Source: an uncultured bacterium (lineage in GTDB: Bacteria; Bacillota; Clostridia; Lachnospirales; Anaerotignaceae). From it: a stretch of 10,464 nucleotides of DNA. Shown here one piece after another: positions 1-6,229 of the stretch (position 1 is the stretch's first letter; each line of letters opens with the position of its first letter). The stretch is from positions 1 to 10,464 of the forward strand of contig CAJMNV010000068.1 of assembly GCA_905214825.1 (NCBI GenBank). Direction: 5' to 3'. The notes under the pieces are model-generated. The model saw only the letters and a program-made list of their open reading frames with translations, did not search any database and had not been told where the DNA came from. The translations under genes were made by a program, and so were the position numbers.

Positions 1-513
1 GATATGGATGGTATTATCAAATTTGAATATGATGGTACCATTCTGTTACAAGGAGAAGCATTTAAAGGGATTTTTGTTTATACAGGTATGCCAGATAAGC
101 TGTTGCAAGATTGTTATGGTGCTTTGCCATATCGTTCTTTGGATTTGCAGTTTGAAACAATCGAAAAAGATAGTTTTCAGTCTGTGGCGGTGATGAATTA
201 TCCAACCAGTGAAGTGTTTACAAGAATTACAGAATTCAAAAAATTGACAGGACAACAAAAAACAGGTGTTACTACCATTTTGAAAGAGTATCCAAAAGCA
301 TTTGAAGGAAAATCTGGGCAAGAGGCATATTATCCGATTGAAAATGCAGAAAATCGTGCGTTGTATGAAAAATATGAAACCACACTTACAAGCTGTTGGA
401 ATAATTTGCATTTATGCGGTAGATTGGCAGAATATAAATATTATAATATGGACGCTGTTGTGGCAAGAGCATTGGCATTGGTCAGAGAAATTTTGAAGAA
501 AGAGGGGAAATAA
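1..513 (+). CDS. glf: UDP-galactopyranose mutase, C-terminal part (5' end outside window)
   Basis: Flavoenzyme that interconverts UDP-galactopyranose and UDP-galactofuranose, supplying galactofuranose for surface polysaccharides; cytoplasmic. The frame is open from base 1, so the first ATG at 4 is very likely internal. About 170 residues are visible against a usual family length of roughly 370-390, so the N-terminal FAD Rossmann half is missing. Counting from that ATG, family motifs are YTG (26-28), GALPYRSL (39-46), the Arg-containing stretch VFTRITEFK (71-79), YYP (109-111) and the C-terminal flavin-contacting motif GRLAEYKYYNMD (139-150), followed by the usual C-terminal helix. The stop is TAA at 511-513. 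It is followed by a gap of about 170 bp with its own promoter, so it belongs to a different (polysaccharide-type) unit from the genes downstream. Family assignment is from motif recognition. Confidence 0.9.
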   Translation, partial: DMDGIIKFEYDGTILLQGEAFKGIFVYTGMPDKLLQDCYGALPYRSLDLQFETIEKDSFQSVAVMNYPTSEVFTRITEFKKLTGQQKTGVTTILKEYPKAFEGKSGQEAYYPIENAENRALYEKYETTLTSCWNNLHLCGRLAEYKYYNMDAVVARALALVREILKKEGK

Positions 514-563
514 ATATTGCATCGTATATTCTAATTTTTATACATATTTTATTGCATATTTAT

Positions 564-592
564 TTGCATTATCTCTTGTTTTCTGATATACT
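564..592 (+). promoter_or_regulatory. Sigma-A promoter with extended -10 for the asp23 gene
   Basis: The -35 box is TTGCAT (564-569), the spacer is exactly 17 bp, and the -10 box is TATACT (587-592). A TGA immediately before the -10 (584-586) makes it an extended -10 element. Predicted transcription start is near 599, giving a leader of about 80 nt before the asp23 ATG at 681. This is the only clear promoter I see between glf and recN, so it probably also drives part of the downstream cluster through the terminator at 1063-1089. Confidence 0.7.
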
Positions 593-667
593 GGAATAAA
601 AAATTTGATGATAGTGAAAAAGGAAACAGGATATATTATTTCTGATATTGTATGCTGTATCAAGAAT

Positions 668-673
668 GGGAGG
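668..673 (+). promoter_or_regulatory. Ribosome binding site that fixes the asp23 start
   Basis: GGGAGG lies 7 nt upstream of the ATG at 681. The upstream in-frame ATG at 648 has no comparable purine-rich site, and its extra residues (MYAVSRMGGHH) do not look like the family N-terminus. This favours 681. Confidence 0.75.
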
Positions 674-680
674 TCATCAT

Positions 681-1049
681 ATGACTGAAACAAAAACAAC
701 AAATGGTCAAATACAAATTGCAGATGAAGTGATTGGTGTGATTGCAGCTACAGCAGCTTTGGAAGTGGAAGGTGTAACAGAAGGGGCTGGCAGCGGCAAG
801 GGAATTGTGGAATTTTTTGGAAAAAGAAATCAAACAAAATGTGTCAAAATCCTGAATGAAGGTTCCGAAGTCATGTTGGATATTGAAATTATTGTGAATT
901 TTGGTACAAAAGTACAAGTGGCGGCAGAAGAAGTACAGAAAAAAGTGAAAAATGCCGTGGAAACAATGACAGGAATTTCTGTACCTGTTGTGAATGTGGC
1001 GGTTGCTGGTATTGTAAAAGAAAAAACCGTAAAAGCAGAAGAAGAATAA
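681..1049 (+). CDS. Asp23/Gls24 family envelope stress response protein (YqhY-like)
   Basis: Small, charged, non-membrane protein of 122 residues, the usual size for the Asp23/Gls24 (DUF322) family. Family hallmarks: an N-terminal QIADEVIGVIAATAALEV segment, then GVTEGAGSG, the VEFFGKRN stretch, and the paired C-terminal strands and helix around LDIEIIVNFG, VQKKVKNAVETMTG and VPVVNVAVAG, ending in a lysine/glutamate-rich tail. No signal peptide or membrane segment is visible. In Firmicutes the yqhY paralogue typically sits next to accBC/nusB, and the B. subtilis protein has been linked to fatty-acid (acetyl-CoA carboxylase) homeostasis; applying that role here is inference. An amaP-type membrane partner is absent. 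The start is ATG 681 by its ribosome binding site. The gene has its own promoter upstream and a terminator directly after it, so it may be expressed more strongly than nusB and the later genes. Confidence 0.88.
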   Translation: MTETKTTNGQIQIADEVIGVIAATAALEVEGVTEGAGSGKGIVEFFGKRNQTKCVKILNEGSEVMLDIEIIVNFGTKVQVAAEEVQKKVKNAVETMTGISVPVVNVAVAGIVKEKTVKAEEE

Positions 1050-1062
1050 CCAGAAAAAAGAT

Positions 1063-1089
1063 ACCACTCCTCTACGAGGGGTGGTTTTT
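1063..1089 (+). terminator. Intrinsic terminator/attenuator between asp23 and nusB
   Basis: A 10-bp stem pairs 1063-1072 (ACCACTCCTC) with 1076-1085 (GAGGGGTGGT), with one G-U pair and a 3-nt TAC loop. It is followed at once by a T run (1085-1089). It begins 14 bases after the asp23 stop and ends about 38 bases before the nusB ATG. The T tract is short, so partial readthrough into nusB is plausible. No separate strong promoter is visible between it and nusB. Confidence 0.8.
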
Positions 1090-1114
1090 GTCCGAATGGA
1101 AGAAAAAGAAAAGC

Positions 1115-1119
1115 GGAGG
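1115..1119 (+). promoter_or_regulatory. Ribosome binding site that fixes the nusB start
   Basis: GGAGG lies 7 nt before the ATG at 1127. The longer reading from a TTG at 1088 would begin inside the terminator T tract and adds a lysine-rich stretch foreign to NusB, so 1127 is preferred. Confidence 0.75.
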
Positions 1120-1126
1120 CATATTT

Positions 1127-1540
1127 ATGAGTCGTAGAAGTGCAAGACAAAATGCGTTTAAGTTGTTGTTTCAAATTGATTTCCACGAAGCAACAGAACA
1201 TGAAGATGTGAGAACTTTATTTTTGGCAGAACAAGAAGAACCTGTTTCAGAAAAAGATAAAACATATATTTTGGATATGGTGGAAGGTACAAAAGCAAAC
1301 TTGACAGAAATTGATACAAAAATTGATGCATTTGCAAAAGGCTGGAACACCAAAAGAATGAATCGTGTGGATTTGGCTATATTGCGTTTGGCTGTGTATG
1401 AAATGTTGTTTGCAAAAGAAACACCCGTTGCAGTGGTGATCAATGAAGCGGTAGAGTTGGCAAAAGAATTTAGTTCTGATGAAGCACCAAGCTTTATCAA
1501 TGGTGTGCTTGGCAAAATTGCAAAATCAGAAAATCCTTAA
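1127..1540 (+). CDS. nusB: Transcription antitermination factor NusB
   Basis: All-helical RNA-binding protein that, with NusE (ribosomal protein S10), binds boxA in nascent rRNA leaders and helps assemble the antitermination complex; it is also needed for proper rRNA maturation. It has 137 residues, a normal length. The N-terminus SRRSARQNAFKLLFQIDF (2-19) is the arginine-rich boxA-binding face. The conserved core follows with RVDLAILRLAVYEML (80-94), INEAVELAKEF (105-115) and the C-terminal SFINGVLGKIA (122-132). The ATG at 1127 has a strong ribosome binding site. It is followed after 15 bp by xseA, the gene order common in Clostridia, although folD, sometimes found between nusB and xseA, is absent here. 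A boxA-like sequence occurs at 10440-10452 in the same window, a likely RNA target. Confidence 0.96.
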   Translation: MSRRSARQNAFKLLFQIDFHEATEHEDVRTLFLAEQEEPVSEKDKTYILDMVEGTKANLTEIDTKIDAFAKGWNTKRMNRVDLAILRLAVYEMLFAKETPVAVVINEAVELAKEFSSDEAPSFINGVLGKIAKSENP

Positions 1541-1555
1541 AAGGATGGCATATGT

Positions 1556-2791
1556 ATGATAGAACCGAAAATATTTACCGTAGGGCAGATTAACCGCTAT
1601 ATCAAAAATTTATTGGAAAATGATTGTATATTGAACAGCTTGCTGATACGTGGAGAAATTTCCAATTTTAAGGCACATGGTACAGGACATTTTTATTTTA
1701 CATTGAAAGATGCAATAGGAGCTGTCAACTGTGTGATGTTTCGACAATATGCAGAAACATTGCCGTTTTTTCCAGAAAATGGTATGCAGGTGGTGTTGTA
1801 TGGTAGTGTGTCATTGTATGAAGCAACAGGACAATATCAGTTATATGCTGAATTTGTGGAGCCTGTGGGCGTAGGCGTGTTGCAAACAGCATTTGAACAA
1901 CTCAAAAAACAGTTGGAAGAAGAAGGGCTTTTTGATGCAGATTATAAAAGAGAAATTCCAAAAAATCCTGCCTGTATTGCAGTTGTGACATCGCCAACAG
2001 GTGCGGCTGTGCAAGATATGATAAAAGTAGCAACACGCAGAAATCCAGCGGTAAAAATTGCAATATTTCCAACATTGGTGCAAGGGGCACAAGCAGCTGA
2101 TGATATTGTGCGGTCTATCAAAGCAGCCAACCAATGGGGCAAAGCAGATGTGTTGATTGTGGGGCGTGGTGGTGGTTCCATGGAAGATTTATGGTGCTTT
2201 AATGAGGAAAATGTGGCAAGGGCAATTTTTGCATCGGAAATACCTGTGATTTCTGCTGTGGGACATGAAACAGATTTTACCATTGCGGACTTCGTGGCAG
2301 ATTTGCGTGCTGCAACACCTTCTGCCGCCGCAGAATTGGCAACAGAATCATTGCAACCCAAAATAGATGTGTTGCAAAAAATGATAACCAGATTGCAAAG
2401 GGATATGCAAGCGATATGGACAAGCAACGACAGACGATTATTGTTTGTGTTGAAACATCCTGTTTTGGCAAAACCTTTGGCACGTATTGGTACAGCAAAA
2501 CAACGGGTGATACAAAAACAAACAGATTTGACAAAACAAATGCAACAAAAATTGTTGTATCAAAAAAATAGACTGCAACAACTTTCTCAGCATTTGGAAG
2601 CCGTTTCTCCATATGCTGTGATGGGGCGAGGATATGCAATGCTTACCACAGCGTCAGATGATATGATGACATCTATCACACAAGCAAAAATCGGCGATAT
2701 GGTGACAATTTATTTGCAAGATGGTAGTTTACAAGCACAAATCAAACAAAAGGCGGTGAAATCCCATGGCGAAAAAGAAAGTGACATTTGA
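1556..2791 (+). CDS. xseA: Exodeoxyribonuclease VII large subunit
   Basis: Catalytic subunit of exonuclease VII, a metal-independent nuclease that degrades single-stranded DNA from both ends to short oligonucleotides; it works with several copies of XseB in the cytoplasm. It has 411 residues, somewhat shorter than the 450-residue enterobacterial form but normal for Clostridia. An N-terminal OB-fold DNA-binding domain (about 1-100, starting FTVGQINRYIKNLLE) is followed by the catalytic domain with VVTSPTGAAVQDM (143-155), GRGGGSMEDLW (203-213) and SAVGHETDFTIADFVAD (233-249). A long helical, Gln/Lys-rich coiled region follows (about 265-350), then the conserved C-terminal SPYAVMGRGYAML (351-363). 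The ATG at 1556 is preceded by an AAGGA-type site at 1541-1545; the out-of-frame ATG at 1552 is not used. The 3' end overlaps xseB by 26 bp, consistent with coupled synthesis of the two subunits. Confidence 0.96.
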   Translation: MIEPKIFTVGQINRYIKNLLENDCILNSLLIRGEISNFKAHGTGHFYFTLKDAIGAVNCVMFRQYAETLPFFPENGMQVVLYGSVSLYEATGQYQLYAEFVEPVGVGVLQTAFEQLKKQLEEEGLFDADYKREIPKNPACIAVVTSPTGAAVQDMIKVATRRNPAVKIAIFPTLVQGAQAADDIVRSIKAANQWGKADVLIVGRGGGSMEDLWCFNEENVARAIFASEIPVISAVGHETDFTIADFVADLRAATPSAAAELATESLQPKIDVLQKMITRLQRDMQAIWTSNDRRLLFVLKHPVLAKPLARIGTAKQRVIQKQTDLTKQMQQKLLYQKNRLQQLSQHLEAVSPYAVMGRGYAMLTTASDDMMTSITQAKIGDMVTIYLQDGSLQAQIKQKAVKSHGEKESDI

Positions 2792-3002
2792 AGAAGCAAT
2801 CACACGTTTGGAAGAAATTGTGGAAAAATTGGAATTGGAAGAAGTGCCTTTGGAAGAGGCTGTGAAATTGTATCAAGAAGGGTTGTCGTTATCCACAGTT
2901 TGTAAAGAAAAATTGGCAGCGGCAGAAGGCAGTGTGGTATTGCTGCAAAAAGAAGCAGGACTATGGGAAGAAAAACCTTTTCAGAAAGAAGGGGAAATAT
3001 GA
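2766..3002 (+). CDS. xseB: Exodeoxyribonuclease VII small subunit
   Basis: Small helical subunit (78 residues) that packs on the XseA coiled stalk. The family pattern is visible: FEEAITRLEEIVEKLE (8-23), the LEEAVKLYQEGLSL stretch (29-42), a conserved Cys (46) and a Leu-Ala-Ala-Ala-Glu segment. The ATG at 2766 lies inside the last codons of xseA and has an AGGCGGTGA Shine-Dalgarno element at 2751-2758, 7 nt upstream. The last residues and stop overlap the start of ispA as ATGA (2999-3002). The protein is very glutamate-rich and uses TTG for 8 of its 11 leucines. Confidence 0.94.
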   Translation: MAKKKVTFEEAITRLEEIVEKLELEEVPLEEAVKLYQEGLSLSTVCKEKLAAAEGSVVLLQKEAGLWEEKPFQKEGEI

Positions 3003-3886
3003 TGCATTTTGAAAAAAGGTTGAAACAAAATATTGCGGATATTGCAGATATGTTGGAACAATATATTCCAAAACAAGAAGTGTTTCCGCCCGTGATATTT
3101 GAAGCGATGCGATATAGTTTGTTTGCGGGTGGCAAAAGATTGCGTCCGATGATGGTTTTGGAAGCCTGCAAAGCAGTCGGCGGTGATACCAAACAGGCAG
3201 AACCATTTGCTTGTGCTTTGGAAATGATACACACATATTCTCTGATACATGACGATTTGCCTGCAATGGATAATGATGATTTGAGAAGGGGCAAACCAAC
3301 TAGTCATAAAAAATTTGGAGAAGCCATGGCGATATTGGCAGGTGATGGATTGTTACACCAAGCCATGGAGATTATGGCAAATGCTTGTTATCAAAATCCT
3401 TGCAAACAAACAACAGGGGCAATGTTGGCAGTGGCAAAAGGTGCAGGATTGCATGGTATGCTGACAGGACAAGTGGTTGATGTGTATTTTGAGGGGACAC
3501 CATTGGATGCACAGAAACTGGAATTTATACATGTGCATAAAACAGCCGCAATGATAAAAGGAGCATTACAAGCAGGGGCAAGTGTGGGTGGTGCAAGCGA
3601 TGATGTGGTTGAACAGTTCGGCATTGCAGGTGAAAAAATTGGTGTGTCATTTCAAATATTAGATGATATTTTAGATGTGACACAAACAACAGAAACATTG
3701 GGCAAACCTGCTCACAGTGATGAAAAAAATCAGAAAAATACATTTGTGACAACGTATGGCATAGAAAAATCAAAAGAAATTGCAGAAAAATTGACAGCAG
3801 AAGCATTGGAAATATGGGAAAGTATGGGTGAAAATGGTGCTTTCTTGAAAGCATTGACACAATATTTATTACAACGAACACATTGA
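2999..3886 (+). CDS. ispA: Farnesyl diphosphate synthase (polyprenyl synthetase family)
   Basis: Head-to-tail prenyltransferase that condenses IPP with DMAPP and then geranyl diphosphate to make farnesyl diphosphate, the precursor of undecaprenyl carriers and prenylquinones. It has 295 residues, the usual size. Motifs: GGKRLRP (44-50, diphosphate binding); first aspartate-rich motif DDLPAMDND (85-93) with the two-residue insertion of bacterial type II enzymes; RRGKPT (96-101); KTAAMIKGAL (181-190); and second aspartate-rich motif ILDDILD (220-226). Tyr80, five residues before the first motif, is the residue position that limits product length in type II FPP synthases, so C15 is the expected product. 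The start is ATG 2999, overlapping the xseB stop as ATGA, with AGAAGG at 2987-2992. ATG 3002 is an equally possible start one codon later. The reading from 2963 adds 12 unrelated residues and has no ribosome binding site. Confidence 0.94.
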   Translation: MMHFEKRLKQNIADIADMLEQYIPKQEVFPPVIFEAMRYSLFAGGKRLRPMMVLEACKAVGGDTKQAEPFACALEMIHTYSLIHDDLPAMDNDDLRRGKPTSHKKFGEAMAILAGDGLLHQAMEIMANACYQNPCKQTTGAMLAVAKGAGLHGMLTGQVVDVYFEGTPLDAQKLEFIHVHKTAAMIKGALQAGASVGGASDDVVEQFGIAGEKIGVSFQILDDILDVTQTTETLGKPAHSDEKNQKNTFVTTYGIEKSKEIAEKLTAEALEIWESMGENGAFLKALTQYLLQRTH

Positions 3887-3903
3887 CAAAGAAAGAAGAT
3901 GGT

Positions 3904-4335
3904 ATGATGGGATTTGAAATGATATTGTCAAATAAACCATTTTGGGCCGCAATTATTTCGTGGGCGATTGCACAAGGATTTAAAACCATTCGACCCATTG
4001 TGACACAAAAAAAATTTGATGCAACACGTATTGTTGGGACGGGTGGTATGCCCAGTTCCCATTCTTCTTTAGTGATGGCGTTGACGACAAGTGTGGGAAA
4101 ATATAACGGTTTTGATTCCCCTTTGTTTGCGATTGCATTGATATTTTCATTCGTGGTGATGTATGATGCGGCAGGTATTCGGCGTGCGGCAGGAAAACAA
4201 GCAGAAATATTGAATTATTTGATTGTACATCATCAACTGCCAAATTTTAGCAAAGTGAAAGAATTGCTGGGACATACACCATTGGAAGTATTTGTGGGGG
4301 CGATATTGGGCATTGTTGTGGGTCTATTATATTGA
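3904..4335 (+). CDS. Divergent PAP2 family membrane protein (YuiD-like, DUF212)
   Basis: Integral membrane protein of 143 residues. The divergent-PAP2 family signature is clear: hydrophobic N-terminal helix with AIAQGFKTI (21-29), GTGGMPSSHSSLVMAL (45-60), a hydrophobic segment (about 75-87), then YDAAGIRRAAGKQAEILN (87-104), and a C-terminal ELLGHTPLEVFVGAILGI (120-137) that runs into a last membrane helix. PSSH and the GHTP...G region resemble the second and third motifs of PAP2 phosphatases, but the first canonical PAP2 motif is not intact, so phosphatase activity is not assured. Family function is unproven. Its position between ispA and dxs suggests, without proving, a link to prenyl-phosphate or lipid-carrier metabolism. 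The start is uncertain: ATG 3904 or 3907 with a weak AGAAG site (3894-3898). A TTG at 3883 overlapping the ispA stop has no ribosome binding site. Confidence 0.85.
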   Translation: MMGFEMILSNKPFWAAIISWAIAQGFKTIRPIVTQKKFDATRIVGTGGMPSSHSSLVMALTTSVGKYNGFDSPLFAIALIFSFVVMYDAAGIRRAAGKQAEILNYLIVHHQLPNFSKVKELLGHTPLEVFVGAILGIVVGLLY

Positions 4336-4342
4336 AGAAGTT

Positions 4343-4348
4343 GGTGAT
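4343..4348 (+). promoter_or_regulatory. Ribosome binding site supporting a TTG start for dxs
   Basis: GGTGAT, complementary to the 3' end of 16S rRNA beyond the usual GGAGG core, lies 4 nt before TTG 4353. An in-frame ATG does not occur until codon 22, well inside the conserved N-terminal helix, so the TTG is the natural start. Confidence 0.6.
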
Positions 4349-4352
4349 TTGA

Positions 4353-6224
4353 TTGAAAAGATTGCTGGAAACTATAAATTATCCAGATGATTTGAAAAAG
4401 TTAAATATACAGGAAATGGAACAGCTTTGTAAAGAGTTGCGACGTTTTTTGTTACGCTCACTATCAAAAACAGGGGGCCATTTGGCGTCCAATTTGGGCG
4501 TTGTGGAATTGACAGTTGCTTTGGAATACTGTTTTTCAGTGCCAAAAGATAAAATTGTATGGGACGTTGGACATCAAGCATATATACACAAAATGTTGAC
4601 AGGCAGAAAAAATGCATTTTCCACATTGCGACAAATGAACGGATTGAGTGGTTTTCCAAAACCAAATGAAAGTCCTTGTGATGCATTTGCCGCAGGGCAT
4701 AGTTCCACATCAATATCCGCAGCATTGGGGATTGCAAAAGCAAGAGATTTGCAAGGCAGAAAAAACCATGTCATTGCGGTGATTGGTGATGGTTCTATGA
4801 CAGGTGGTTTGGCGTATGAAGCGTTGAATAATGCAGGAAAAGAAAATACAAATTTGATTGTGATACTCAATGATAATGAAATGTCTATTGATACCAATGT
4901 TGGTGCAATTAGCAATCATTTTCATACGTTGCGTACAAGTAATCGGTATCAATCCTTGAAAGAACATGTCAAACATTTTCGAGATGTGATGCCAACTTTG
5001 GGAAAACCAGCGTATGCGGTGTTGGAAAAAGTGCGTGATAGTGCAAAATTATTATTTTTGCAGGGTGCAGTGTTTGAACATATGGGTTTTAAATATATTG
5101 GTCCTGTAGATGGTCATGACTTGTCAGAATTGATAGAATTATTCCAAAATGTGAAACAAATGCAAGGTCCGATTTTTATTCATGTGAAAACAGAAAAAGG
5201 CAAAGGCTATCCTTATGCAGAAGAAAGTCCCTGTGCATATCATGGTGTGAGTCCTTTTGATTTGCGTACAGGAGAAACATTGGCAAAAAGCAGTGCAAAA
5301 AGTTGGTCAAGTGTGTTTGGGGATAAAATTGTGGAGATTGCCAAACATAATCCGAATGTGGTGGGGATAACAGCGGCGATGTGCAGTGGCACAGGGTTTG
5401 AAAAATTTCAGAAACAATTCCCAAAAAGATTTTTTGATGTTGCCATTGCAGAACAGCATGGAACAACATTTGCCGCAGGTTTGGCAAGCCAAAAACAAGT
5501 GCCTGTGTTTGCAGTGTATTCCTCTTTTTTACAAAGGGCGTATGACCAAATGATTCATGATGTTTGTATGGAAAATTTACACGTTGTGTTTGCCATTGAC
5601 CGTGCGGGTATTGTGGGAGCTGATGGCGAAACACACCAAGGGGTATTTGATTTATCATTTTTAAGGCATATTCCAAATATGAAAGTGCTTTCCCCAAAAA
5701 ATGATTGGGAATTGGAAGAAATGTTGGAATATGCGGTGAATGTGTGTAAATCACCGGTTGCGGTACGGTATCCCAGAGGCAATGCCATAACAAAATTTAT
5801 GGAATATCAGACACCCATACAAACTGGTAAAGCAGAGTGGATTGCAAAAGGACAAGATATTGCGATATTGGCAGAAGGGCATATGTTGGAAGCAGCATAT
5901 GATGCGGCAGAAAAATTGCGGGCAGATGGAAAAAACCCTACAGTTGTCAATATTCGTTTTATTGCCCCCCTTGATGAAAATATGCTCAAAGAAGTGGCAG
6001 ATAATTGTCAATATATTTTTACTGTGGAGGATAATGTCAGAAAAGGCGGTTTTGGTTCTGCGGTTTTGGAGTTTTACAGCGATTGTGGCATACAGGCAAA
6101 TGTTAGAAATTTAGCATTTCCCAATGTGTTTATTGAACAAGGGACACAGGCACAGTTGTTTGAAAAATATGGTTTAGATGCACAGGGCATTTATCAGACT
6201 ATAAAACAAACCATAGGAGAATAA
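4353..6224 (+). CDS. dxs: 1-deoxy-D-xylulose-5-phosphate synthase
   Basis: Thiamine-diphosphate enzyme that condenses pyruvate and glyceraldehyde-3-phosphate to DXP, the entry step of the MEP isoprenoid pathway and also a source for thiamine and pyridoxal synthesis. It has 623 residues, full length. Domain 1: GGH (41-43, catalytic-type His43), WDVGHQAYIHK (70-80), GHSSTSISAALG (115-126), and the ThDP/Mg motif GDGSMTGG...NN (145-160) with NDNEMSI (173-179). Domain 2: FDVAIAEQHG (361-370) with activating Glu367, YSSFLQRAYDQ (389-399) and DRAGIVGADGETHQG (416-430). Domain 3: RYPRGNA (472-478) and a C-terminal transketolase-like domain ending with EQGTQ (595-599). The start is TTG 4353, with the family-like N-terminus KRLLETINYPDDLKKL. 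It starts 17 bp after the PAP2-like gene and ends 5 bp before tlyA. Residues GTT after AEQH differ from the more usual AVT. Confidence 0.96.
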   Translation: MKRLLETINYPDDLKKLNIQEMEQLCKELRRFLLRSLSKTGGHLASNLGVVELTVALEYCFSVPKDKIVWDVGHQAYIHKMLTGRKNAFSTLRQMNGLSGFPKPNESPCDAFAAGHSSTSISAALGIAKARDLQGRKNHVIAVIGDGSMTGGLAYEALNNAGKENTNLIVILNDNEMSIDTNVGAISNHFHTLRTSNRYQSLKEHVKHFRDVMPTLGKPAYAVLEKVRDSAKLLFLQGAVFEHMGFKYIGPVDGHDLSELIELFQNVKQMQGPIFIHVKTEKGKGYPYAEESPCAYHGVSPFDLRTGETLAKSSAKSWSSVFGDKIVEIAKHNPNVVGITAAMCSGTGFEKFQKQFPKRFFDVAIAEQHGTTFAAGLASQKQVPVFAVYSSFLQRAYDQMIHDVCMENLHVVFAIDRAGIVGADGETHQGVFDLSFLRHIPNMKVLSPKNDWELEEMLEYAVNVCKSPVAVRYPRGNAITKFMEYQTPIQTGKAEWIAKGQDIAILAEGHMLEAAYDAAEKLRADGKNPTVVNIRFIAPLDENMLKEVADNCQYIFTVEDNVRKGGFGSAVLEFYSDCGIQANVRNLAFPNVFIEQGTQAQLFEKYGLDAQGIYQTIKQTIGE

Positions 6225-6229
6225 ATATT

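Noticed and set aside
46..411. 121-codon open frame on the - strand, antisense to glf
   Set aside because: Cys/Phe/Ile-rich composition of a shadow frame. The + strand frame has clear UDP-galactopyranose mutase motifs.
524..543. Hairpin after glf as a terminator (GTATA and TATAC)
   Set aside because: Only five A/T-rich pairs around a 10-nt loop, too weak to call a terminator.
552..569. Possible ARG box (TTGCAT repeats) near the asp23 promoter
   Set aside because: The TTGCAT copies at 517, 552 and 564 are direct repeats rather than the palindrome ArgR recognises, and the third is better explained as the -35 box.
1088..1126. Upstream TTG start for nusB
   Set aside because: It begins in the terminator T tract, has no Shine-Dalgarno element, and adds residues not seen in NusB. 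ATG 1127 has GGAGG at proper spacing.
5176..5793. 205-codon open frame on the - strand, antisense to dxs
   Set aside because: It lies wholly inside a well-conserved dxs, has a low-complexity His/Pro/Cys-rich translation typical of an antisense shadow, and has no ribosome binding site or recognisable domain.
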